48,812 nt of DNA from an uncultured Bacteroidota bacterium (lineage in GTDB: Bacteria; Bacteroidota; Bacteroidia; Bacteroidales; FEN-979), in contig CALCGJ010000089.1 in assembly GCA_937900965.1 (NCBI GenBank), positions 1-48,812 of the forward strand. Reading direction: 5' to 3'. The translations under genes and the position numbers were made by a program. Shown here one piece after another: positions 16,508 through 23,769 of this stretch. Within the stretch, counting starts at the first letter, position 1. Each line of letters starts with the position of its first letter. Below the pieces are notes generated by a model. That model ran no database searches, was not told the DNA's origin, and was given only the letters and a program-made list of their open reading frames with translations.

Positions 16508-18827
16508 GTAAGCGTTCCACTACCTCCAGCAGGTTACTCTGATCAAAGCTGCTCTTGACGATGTAAGCGTTGGCTCCGACCTCCATGCCACGTTCACGGT
16601 CTTCTTTTTTCGAAAGGGATGTGACCAGCACGATGGGCAATTCGGCCAATGCCTTATCAGAGCGGATCTTGGCTGTCATATCAAACCCGTTCATCCTCGG
16701 CATATCCACGTCTGATACGATCAGGTCGAACGGTTCCTCTTTCAATTTTGTATATCCTTCCACCCCGTCGATGGCTGTGGATACCTTGTAACCGGCTGTT
16801 TCCAATATGTTCTTCAGAAGCATCCGGGAGGTGATGGAGTCTTCCACCACCAGGATCGTATTCATTTCCTTCTCTTTTTCGGTACGCTTCTCCCTGACTC
16901 TTTGAGAGGTCTCCTTCACGGCAGATTTCAGCAGGTCCGACACATTCAGGATGGGTATTACCTTTCCTGAGCCTAGTACCGTGGCCCCGGCCACATTACG
17001 GACCCGTTTCAATTGATTGTTGAATTTCTTCACCAGAACCACCTCTTCATCCAGGATCTCGTCCACGGCAAAACCGATCGGTTCATCCAGGGAGCAGAAA
17101 ACCAGCGCCAGGATGTGTGTACCTTCACTCTCTTTGAATGGCATCTCCAGAAGGTCAGAAAGGTGTACCAAGGAAATCACTTCTCCGTTGTACGGAATCG
17201 TTTCTTTGTTCTCTACGGTTTTCACCGCCGACTTATCCAGCCGCAGAACCCGGTCGATCTTGGAGGTTGGCACGATGTATTCCCGCTCTCCCAGCAACAC
17301 ACGTACGCCCCGGAATGTGACCAATGCCAGCGGGATCTGGATCCTGAATTCGGTTCCTTTTCCCGCGGTAGTCTTAACCGAGACCGAGCCGCCCAACTGC
17401 TCAATTTTCTCCTGTACGATCGCCAGACCCAGCCCTCTTCCCGACAGGTCGGTGATCATATCACTGGTCGAAATGCCTGATTTGAATATATAATTCAGGA
17501 GTGTCTGCTCCTTGATCCCGCTCGCCTCCGATGCAGGAATTTTTTCCTGCTTCAGGTACCTCTTCATCAGCTTGTCCATGTCGATCCCGGCTCCATCGTC
17601 GGCGATGGTGATCTCGACCATATTGTTTTCCATGCGATCGATGATCAGTTGAATCAATCCTTTCTCCGGTTTGTTCTTCTGTTTTCTGATCTGAGGCTTC
17701 TCGATGCCATGATCCACGCAATTCCGGAGCAAGTGCATCAACGGATTCCGGATCTCCTCCAGGATTCTCCGATCAACTTCAATCTCTTCCCCCCGGATTG
17801 CGACCGATACCTCCTTGCCCTTGTCTTTTGACATATCACGCGCTGCTTTGGGAAATACATCGAGGATGGTGGAGACCGGCACGGAGATCATCTTTTTTAC
17901 CTCATCAAGAAGAGATTCTATTTTTGCACCGGAGTTATAAGCCTCCATCATGGAAAATTTCCGCAATTTCTCCAGGTCGGCCTCCACGGTTTTCACGAGG
18001 GAAGAGGTCCATTCAACATAATCTTCCATTTTTAATGAGACTTCGGAAGCTTCATAGCTCCATGAATTCAGTTTCTTTACCGTTGCACGCAATCCTTCAC
18101 CCACATGGTCGAACGTTTGCTTCAGAGCCAGCATCTCCTCCGACTGGAATAACAGGTTGTCCAGTTTTTCCACAGAGATCCGGATCGTTTCATCGTGTTT
18201 GACCGCAGGAGACACCTGTATGGTCTTTCGCGAAGCTTCCGCTTTTTGTGGCTGATCTGTTGGTTGATAGCGGTGAGCTTGCTGTGGTTGCTGGTGGTGA
18301 TCTTGCTGTAGTTGCTGTGGTAGTTTGTCATCCGGGTGTTTCCCATCGTTGATAGTGAACGGTTGAGCTTCCGGGGGCGATGCCGGTTCAGGTAATTCCA
18401 CCTCATTGATCTCTCCTGCTTCCACCTTCAGTAAGTTGATGGAGAGGGTGGTAACACGGCCTTTTAGGGTTTCGGGAATCTCCTGGTCGGCTACCTCCAG
18501 GATGTTGCTCAGGGTGTTCACCGTGAGGTGAAAGAGGTCGAATAACCGGGAATCGAGGGCAATCGTCTTGTTTTTCAGGGCAGAAAAAACACTCTCCATC
18601 GCCTGGCAAATGGTTTCGATCTCCGTGATGTTTACCGCGCGGGCCGCTCCTTTCAAACTATGCGCCTCCCTGAATATCGCTTCAATGAGCTGCGCTTGCT
18701 TTGCTTCCGGGGGCTTCTTCTCCAACTCAATGAGATTGGATGTAATATTCGCAATGCCCTCTGTTGCCTCAATTTTAAAGGTGGCCCGTATCTTCTTTAA
18801 AAATTCTTCCCGGTTATTCATTTCCAA
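16503..18827 (-). CDS. cheA: CheA histidine kinase fused to a receiver
   Basis: 774 residues. P1/Hpt domain (1-120) with phosphorylated His56 in REAHSLKGAARA; a Gln/His/Pro-rich linker (about 160-200, LPQQLQQDHHQQPQQ) where P2 would be; P3 dimerisation helices; P4 HATPase with EIRNPLMHLLRNCVDHG, DDGAGID and GRGLGL; P5 CheW-like domain; and a C-terminal receiver (655-774, Asp706). CheA-receiver fusions are known in gliding and alternative chemosensory systems. The receiver may act as a phosphate sink or relay. No obvious CheY/CheB-binding P2 domain is seen. The likely N-terminal extension MEMNNREEF makes the two nearby Met codons equally possible. Confidence 0.95.
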   Translation of the reverse strand: MEMNNREEFLKKIRATFKIEATEGIANITSNLIELEKKPPEAKQAQLIEAIFREAHSLKGAARAVNITEIETICQAMESVFSALKNKTIALDSRLFDLFHLTVNTLSNILEVADQEIPETLKGRVTTLSINLLKVEAGEINEVELPEPASPPEAQPFTINDGKHPDDKLPQQLQQDHHQQPQQAHRYQPTDQPQKAEASRKTIQVSPAVKHDETIRISVEKLDNLLFQSEEMLALKQTFDHVGEGLRATVKKLNSWSYEASEVSLKMEDYVEWTSSLVKTVEADLEKLRKFSMMEAYNSGAKIESLLDEVKKMISVPVSTILDVFPKAARDMSKDKGKEVSVAIRGEEIEVDRRILEEIRNPLMHLLRNCVDHGIEKPQIRKQKNKPEKGLIQLIIDRMENNMVEITIADDGAGIDMDKLMKRYLKQEKIPASEASGIKEQTLLNYIFKSGISTSDMITDLSGRGLGLAIVQEKIEQLGGSVSVKTTAGKGTEFRIQIPLALVTFRGVRVLLGEREYIVPTSKIDRVLRLDKSAVKTVENKETIPYNGEVISLVHLSDLLEMPFKESEGTHILALVFCSLDEPIGFAVDEILDEEVVLVKKFNNQLKRVRNVAGATVLGSGKVIPILNVSDLLKSAVKETSQRVREKRTEKEKEMNTILVVEDSITSRMLLKNILETAGYKVSTAIDGVEGYTKLKEEPFDLIVSDVDMPRMNGFDMTAKIRSDKALAELPIVLVTSLSKKEDRERGMEVGANAYIVKSSFDQSNLLEVVERLL

Positions 18828-18864
18828 TTTCTTTGCTTCACTGCGTTCGCAATGATATTAATTT

Positions 18865-20607
18865 CTAATTTCCACTTTTAACCAGTTTATATTGTTTCAT
18901 CATTTCATCCAGTTTCTGTCCTACCTTTTGCAGTTCATTTACCGAATCGACCGATTGCTGCGTGCTGGCGGCAGCCTGCACGCTAGCCTCCTTGATGTTT
19001 TCCATAGCTGCTACCATCTGGTCCATCCCTTCGAGTTGCTGCTGGCTGGAGGCCGCAATCTGGATCGCAGCTTTGGCTGCCTCCGTTACGCTTTCAGAAA
19101 GGCTTTTGATGGTATCTCCCGAGAGCATGGTAAGTTTCAATCCCTCATCTACGGCCTTCCCCCCTTCCTCGGTTGCCATCACCGCCGAGCTGATGGACTT
19201 CTGAATATCCCGTAAGATGTTGCGCACCTGAGCGGTAGCTTCCCTGGAACGGTCGGCCAGCATTTTGATCTCCTGGGCCACCACGGTGAAGCCTTTCCCC
19301 TGCTCGCCTGCTTTGGCGGCTTCGATGGCAGCATTGACGGCCAGCAGGTTCGATTGCTCGGCCAGTTCATTGACCGAAGCCGTGATCTCTCCGATGGTCT
19401 GACTCTGTTCACTCAGCTTGACGACCATCCCGGCAATGGAGCTCATCTGCTGCCGGATCCTGTTCATTCCTTCGATGGTATTGGCAATGGCTTTGGTCCC
19501 TTCCGAAGAGATCTCAGCGGTTCTGACGGCATTCTCCGATACGGCTTTGGCCTTTTGGTTGGAGACCTCCGCGGTTTGCTTAACCTCTTCCACCGTGGTA
19601 GTGGTCTCCCCAACCGAAGTGGCCGTTTCGGCCGAACTTGAAGCCAGTTGGGTGACCGAGGCCATGATCTCGCTCGAAGAGGAGGCCAGCACATTGATCC
19701 CTTCTCCGATCTCATTCAATTGTTTACGAAGTTTTTCTACCATCGTTTGAAAAGACAGCCCCAGGAGATCTTTATCTGATTTGGGTTTTGCAATCACTGT
19801 CAGATTACCCGTTGCGATTTGTTCCGCGGTTTCTGCCATATCCCGGAGATATTTTGTCATATTGTTAAAAGATCTTATCAGAACTCCTACTTCATCACTT
19901 CGCGTGGTGGATACGATATTTCCCAACAGCTCTCCGTTAGCAACTAATTCAGCCATACGGGTAACTTGCCTGAGTGGTCTGGATATGTTAAGCGTAATTA
20001 CAGATCCAATCAAAGCCAAAAGAAGTATAGCTATTGGGACTCCATACAGAATTGTAGAAAGTGTTGCTTGGGCGGTAGCATTTGTTTCAGCGCTTCGTTG
20101 AACTAATAAACTATTTTCTTCGTTTGTCATCTCAGCTAAAATGGCTCTGATCTCATCCATGATCTTCTTTCCTGCATCCGTCTTGACAAGTTCTTCGGCA
20201 GCTGAAAAACCCTTGCTCCTCCGTAACTGGAGAGTTTCTTCCATTTCCACAAATTTGCTTTCAATAAGGGAATTTAACTTGTCAGCCCTACCTGTTTGAT
20301 TTTGGTTATCAATAATCATGTGCTGGAGACGCTTTAATCTTATGTAAACAGAATCCTTTCCGGTGTTAAAAGGCTTAAGGTAACTTTCGACCCCCGTTAT
20401 GAGGAAACCGCGTTGTCCTGTTTCAGCATCTTTCAATGATGAAAGAACTTGAGAAATTTCATACTTAACCAGGTTGGTGTGGGTTACCCATTCAGCATCC
20501 TTAATAAGTCTACTCGTATTTATATACGAAATCAGGCCGATAATGACAAGTATGATTAACGCCAGGAAATATCCTCCGATAATCTTTGTTCCGATGTTGA
20601 GTTTCAT
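18865..20607 (-). CDS. Methyl-accepting chemotaxis protein with CHASE3-type sensor
   Basis: About 580 residues. Membrane segment 1 (KIIGGYFLALIILVIIGLIS), a periplasmic four-helix CHASE3-like region (around AETGQRGFLITG, typical CHASE3), membrane segment 2 (LYGVPIAILLLALIGSVIT), a HAMP domain, and a long cytoplasmic signalling helix pair with the conserved tip EQSNLLAVNAAIEAAKAGE. No NWETF-type CheR docking tail; it ends QYKLVKSGN. The ligand is unknown. The start is set at the Met just before the first membrane segment; an in-frame Met 10 codons upstream (20637) is equally possible. It is the only chemoreceptor in the cluster. Confidence 0.93.
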   Translation of the reverse strand: MKLNIGTKIIGGYFLALIILVIIGLISYINTSRLIKDAEWVTHTNLVKYEISQVLSSLKDAETGQRGFLITGVESYLKPFNTGKDSVYIRLKRLQHMIIDNQNQTGRADKLNSLIESKFVEMEETLQLRRSKGFSAAEELVKTDAGKKIMDEIRAILAEMTNEENSLLVQRSAETNATAQATLSTILYGVPIAILLLALIGSVITLNISRPLRQVTRMAELVANGELLGNIVSTTRSDEVGVLIRSFNNMTKYLRDMAETAEQIATGNLTVIAKPKSDKDLLGLSFQTMVEKLRKQLNEIGEGINVLASSSSEIMASVTQLASSSAETATSVGETTTTVEEVKQTAEVSNQKAKAVSENAVRTAEISSEGTKAIANTIEGMNRIRQQMSSIAGMVVKLSEQSQTIGEITASVNELAEQSNLLAVNAAIEAAKAGEQGKGFTVVAQEIKMLADRSREATAQVRNILRDIQKSISSAVMATEEGGKAVDEGLKLTMLSGDTIKSLSESVTEAAKAAIQIAASSQQQLEGMDQMVAAMENIKEASVQAAASTQQSVDSVNELQKVGQKLDEMMKQYKLVKSGN

Positions 20608-20654
20608 ATTTTGATCATTTAAAAGATTAATACTCATTGGTTATAACGACCAGA

Positions 20655-21203
20655 CTATACTTCTTCATCAACAATGATGTTGCGCCCGGTTAAAAACTTC
20701 TCTATGTTGAATACGATCGATCTATCTTCTGTTACGCCCACCAGGTATTCCTTCTGATTCCCCTTTATCGTGGGAAGGGATGTTTTGAGTTGATCCGAGA
20801 AGAAAGAGACCTTTCCGATCACTTCATCCACCAGGATTCCAAGTTCAATGTCTGATCGCTTCAGGATGATCACCCGGTTCAGGTTGGTGATCCCTTTTTC
20901 GGGAAGGGTCAGGAAGGTCTTCAGGTTGATAACAGAGAGGATCTTCCCGCGCACGTTGATGATCCCCAGGATGAACGGAGGGGAGCAGGGAAGCGGCGTT
21001 AGTTCTTTCAACGGGATTACCTCCACTACCAGGGTCGTATCGATGATATATCGCTCTTCGGTCAGAAGGAATTCCAGCCCTTCAACCTGTACCCCTTTGT
21101 TGATCTCTTTTTCCGGCGCTTTTGCATAGAGTGCAGCGCGTTGTTTGAGGATCTTTTTCTTTCTTACAGGATCAATCTTTACGATCTCATCTTCTGGTTC
21201 CAT
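20655..21203 (-). CDS. cheW: CheW adaptor (first copy)
   Basis: 182 residues with an extended basic N-terminus (about 35 residues) before the CheW domain, which begins at LEFLLTEERYIIDTTLVVEV and contains PFILGIINVRGKILSVINL, the CheW hallmark. It couples CheA to chemoreceptors. It directly precedes the MCP gene (17 to 47 bp, depending on the MCP start) and follows cheR. A second CheW lies on the other side of cheR; the two differ in N- and C-terminal extensions and may serve different arrays. Confidence 0.93.
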   Translation of the reverse strand: MEPEDEIVKIDPVRKKKILKQRAALYAKAPEKEINKGVQVEGLEFLLTEERYIIDTTLVVEVIPLKELTPLPCSPPFILGIINVRGKILSVINLKTFLTLPEKGITNLNRVIILKRSDIELGILVDEVIGKVSFFSDQLKTSLPTIKGNQKEYLVGVTEDRSIVFNIEKFLTGRNIIVDEEV

Positions 21204-21217
21204 AGTGTTTCAGTTTG

Positions 21218-21237
21218 AGCCGCAATAAATTGCGGCT
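21218..21237. repeat. Perfect hairpin in the cheR-cheW spacer
   Basis: AGCCGCAA-TAAA-TTGCGGCT, an 8-bp perfect stem with a 4-base loop. It is not followed by a T run on either strand, so it is more likely a dispersed palindrome or an mRNA-stability hairpin than a terminator. Confidence 0.6.
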
Positions 21238-21240
21238 GTA

Positions 21241-21293
21241 CTAATTTCTAATTTCCAATTTCCTACAGCCTACAGTCTAAAAGCCTACAGCCT
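21241..21293. repeat. Two adjoining heptamer arrays
   Basis: TTTCTAA and TTTCCAA units run directly into CAGCCTA, CAGTCTA, AAAGCCTA and CAGCCT units. Both kinds recur elsewhere in the window. The array fills the spacer between the cheR stop and cheW start. Confidence 0.75.
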
Positions 21294-21295
21294 GA

Positions 21296-22822
21296 TCACA
21301 ATGTTATCGCATTCAATATTTCTCTAAACCTCCCCACCGTGATTCCGTCCGATTCGGGGAGGATTTCGTCGTGACTGAGTTTTGAGAGGCTTTTGATCGC
21401 GTTTCTATAGGATTTCTTTCCTGAATCCTGTTTTCCTGCTCTCATCCAGAGGGTTCCCAGCAGGAACCAGGCCAGTACAAAGTCGTGGTCGAGGTAGAGG
21501 GAGCTGTTCAGCAGGTGGATAGCCTTTTCATCATCTCCCTGTTCATGCATCACTATGGCCATCAGGTAATGGAGCTTGGGATCGAGTTTATCCAGATGTA
21601 TTGCCCGTTCGTATAATTCCCCGGCCTCTTTCAGTTTCCCCAGGTTGGCTTTTGTTCTCGCCAGCAAGGAGATCGCTGATTTTCCATTCAGTGCTTCTTT
21701 TCTAACCAGACCTGAAAGAATTGACTCCGCCTCTGCGAAGTCGCCCAGTTCGAAGAGAAGAAGCGCATCTTCATAGGCTTGTTCTTGCTCTTTTTCTGTT
21801 TTTAGTATGGTCTCTGGTATCCGTTTTTCAGGCAACAGTCGTTTCAGACGATGGAGTCCGGATTGATCGTCGAGATGATGGACCGGTTCTTTTTTCAAGG
21901 CAGGTATCGGATCCGCTTTGACCGTCTGGAGAGAGGTACCCTTCCTGAAGCAGGATGGCTCTTCTTCAGGGCCGTGGGCTCCTTTTTGATAGACCGAAAA
22001 CCCGGCATAATTGATTTTGCTGAATTTGGGCGATATCATCCCCGACATCTCTACCGGGCTAACCACCAGAATTCCGCCCTTCACCAGGGATTCATAGAGG
22101 CGATCGGTCAGCGTCCGGGTACCTTCGGGAGAGAAATAGATCAGTACATTGCGGCAAAAAATGATGTCTATGCCTTCGGTACCGGTCTGCACCGACGGGT
22201 AGCTATCATCTGCCAGATTCAGCTGCGCAAAGGTGACCATCTGTTTGACCCGGGGCAGGATATGGAATTCATTGGGACCCTCTATGCGAAAATATTTAAG
22301 GATAAATCCTTCGGGATTATTCCGGAATGACCATTTGGAGAAGATTCCTTTTTTCGCTTTCTCCAGGAACACCGGATTGATGTCTGTTGCCAGAATCGAA
22401 ATGTCCCAGTGCAGAATATCCGGGATAGATTGAAGTAATACGATAGCTATGGAATAGGCCTCTTCCCCTGTGGCACATCCGGCACACCATACACGAAGCC
22501 GCTTGTCGGCTCCATACCTCTTTTGGATCAGTCCCGGCAGGTAGAGCTGTTCGAGAAAGTCAAAGCTTTTTTTCTCACGCAGGAAATAGGTCTCCCCGAT
22601 GGTGAGGTGGCTGGCAAGTGCCCCGGTTTGCTGATCGGTTAGCTTAGCTTCGAGAAGCCAATCCACAAACCGTGCCGGATTTGCATAGCCAAACTCCTTT
22701 GCCGCATATTCGATCTTCCTGGAGAGATCCTTTTCGTGGTTTTTCGAATAGCTCAATCCCAGATGCGCGAGGAGGTACGCTCTTAAGGCATGTATGGTTG
22801 TATCTGAGATCGACGTTGTCAT
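21296..22822 (-). CDS. cheR: CheR methyltransferase with C-terminal TPR domain
   Basis: 508 residues. The N-terminal CheR domain (about 1-275) has the helical start, GETYFLREKKSFDFL, the SAM-binding motif I WCAGCATGEEAYS (112-124), ATDINPVFLEKAKKG and DIIFCRNVLIYFSP. After a basic linker, residues of about 345-480 form tetratricopeptide repeats (patterns ALLLFELGDFAEAESIL, ARTKANLGKLKEAGELYERA, AIVMHEQGDDEKAIHLL). It methylates chemoreceptor glutamates. TPR-bearing CheR proteins are typical of systems where the enzyme is tethered by protein contacts; this suits a receptor lacking a docking pentapeptide. Confidence 0.94.
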   Translation of the reverse strand: MTTSISDTTIHALRAYLLAHLGLSYSKNHEKDLSRKIEYAAKEFGYANPARFVDWLLEAKLTDQQTGALASHLTIGETYFLREKKSFDFLEQLYLPGLIQKRYGADKRLRVWCAGCATGEEAYSIAIVLLQSIPDILHWDISILATDINPVFLEKAKKGIFSKWSFRNNPEGFILKYFRIEGPNEFHILPRVKQMVTFAQLNLADDSYPSVQTGTEGIDIIFCRNVLIYFSPEGTRTLTDRLYESLVKGGILVVSPVEMSGMISPKFSKINYAGFSVYQKGAHGPEEEPSCFRKGTSLQTVKADPIPALKKEPVHHLDDQSGLHRLKRLLPEKRIPETILKTEKEQEQAYEDALLLFELGDFAEAESILSGLVRKEALNGKSAISLLARTKANLGKLKEAGELYERAIHLDKLDPKLHYLMAIVMHEQGDDEKAIHLLNSSLYLDHDFVLAWFLLGTLWMRAGKQDSGKKSYRNAIKSLSKLSHDEILPESDGITVGRFREILNAITL

Positions 22823-22863
22823 GCTTTGTTTTGAAATTGGAAATTAGAAATTCGTTTTATGTT

Positions 22864-23394
22864 TTATTTTTTGGATTTTGGGTTTTGGATTTTGGATTTT
22901 GGGTTCCTCGTCCTTCGTCCCTCGTCCCTCGTCTCTCGTTGCTTCTTCAGCGCTTCCAGCAGCTTTGACGTCTCTTCCGGTGTGAGGAATTTGTCGAGAT
23001 CGTGGATCAGCACCATCCCATTGTTGAGTTTGAACAATCCCTCCACATACCCGACATTCAACAGGATCTTTTTTGTGTTGCATATCTCATCATTTTCCCG
23101 CTCTACGATTTCACTGACAAGATCTACCCAGAGAGCCACTTTATTTTTAGGTGTAATCGTTATGATCAGTTGATCAGTCAACTCCACATCACGTTGAGGA
23201 AGCAAAAAAAGTTTCCGCAGATTCACCACCGGCAAAAACTCTCCCTGCAGGTTGATGGTTCCCAGAATATATTCAGGAGCCATTGGCAGCGGGTGGATCT
23301 CCACGGCCGAAATGATTCTTTCCACCGTGGACAGGTGCAGGGCAAACTGCTGCTCATCCAAACGGAATACTACGAGTTTGTTTACCTTCTCCAT
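22864..23394 (-). CDS. cheW: CheW adaptor (second copy) with repeat-derived tail
   Basis: 176 residues. The CheW domain occupies about 1-150 (KLVVFRLDEQQFALHLSTVERI, then PEYILGTINLQGEFLPVVNL). The last 25 residues are encoded by two heptamer repeat arrays (22869-22940), giving the arginine-rich RETRDEGRRTRNPKSK segment and a run of NPKSK repeats ending at a TAA. The tail is therefore not conserved CheW sequence and seems to have been acquired when repeats invaded the 3' end. It sits between cheY and cheR, on the same strand. Confidence 0.92.
   Translation of the reverse strand: MEKVNKLVVFRLDEQQFALHLSTVERIISAVEIHPLPMAPEYILGTINLQGEFLPVVNLRKLFLLPQRDVELTDQLIITITPKNKVALWVDLVSEIVERENDEICNTKKILLNVGYVEGLFKLNNGMVLIHDLDKFLTPEETSKLLEALKKQRETRDEGRRTRNPKSKIQNPKSKK
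22869..22940. repeat. Two heptamer arrays inside the cheW 3' end
   Basis: Five copies of TTTTGGA/TTTTGGG (22869-22903) followed by five copies of CCTCGTC and variants (22906-22940). Both have an exact 7-bp period and are read as protein in the cheW frame. Confidence 0.88.
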
Positions 23395-23403
23395 ATCCTA
23401 TGG

Positions 23404-23769
23404 CTATTTCTGTTTCCCAAAACCATCCAGTAAATCCAGGAACTTTTGGATGTCGGTATTCTTGTCAAAAAAATAGTCGGCTCCTTCTGCTTTGCAGCGC
23501 TCTCTGTATTGTTTGTACGGATAGTTCGTCAGCATACATATTTTCGCCCGGCAGCCTCTGCGTTTCAGCTCGATGAGTACCTCTATTCCGTTCTTTACCG
23601 GCATCCGGATGTCCAGGATTACAACATCGGGATCTGTTTCGGTCACTAGCCTTAATGCGTCTAGCCCATTGTCGGTCTCTGCCACGATTTCGAGGTTTTC
23701 ATTATTGGTGATCAATTCACGGATCCGTTCTCGAACCAAGAGGGAGTCATCTGCAATCAGGATCTTCAT
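23404..23769 (-). CDS. cheY: CheY-like single-domain response regulator
   Basis: 121-residue free receiver: acidic pocket ADDS near the N-terminus, phosphoacceptor Asp about 55 in VVILDIRMPVKNGIE, switch Thr in MLTNYPYK and Lys in FFDKNTD. Its ATG overlaps the stop of the 840-aa kinase gene (ATGA), so they are translationally coupled. A CheA or hybrid-kinase phosphotarget; no flagellar switch is encoded nearby, so its output partner is unknown. Confidence 0.92.
   Translation of the reverse strand: MKILIADDSLLVRERIRELITNNENLEIVAETDNGLDALRLVTETDPDVVILDIRMPVKNGIEVLIELKRRGCRAKICMLTNYPYKQYRERCKAEGADYFFDKNTDIQKFLDLLDGFGKQK

Noticed and set aside
16503-16867. Separate CheY gene at the end of cheA
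   Set aside because: The receiver has an internal Met, but it is in frame with no stop after the CheW-like domain; a fusion is simpler.
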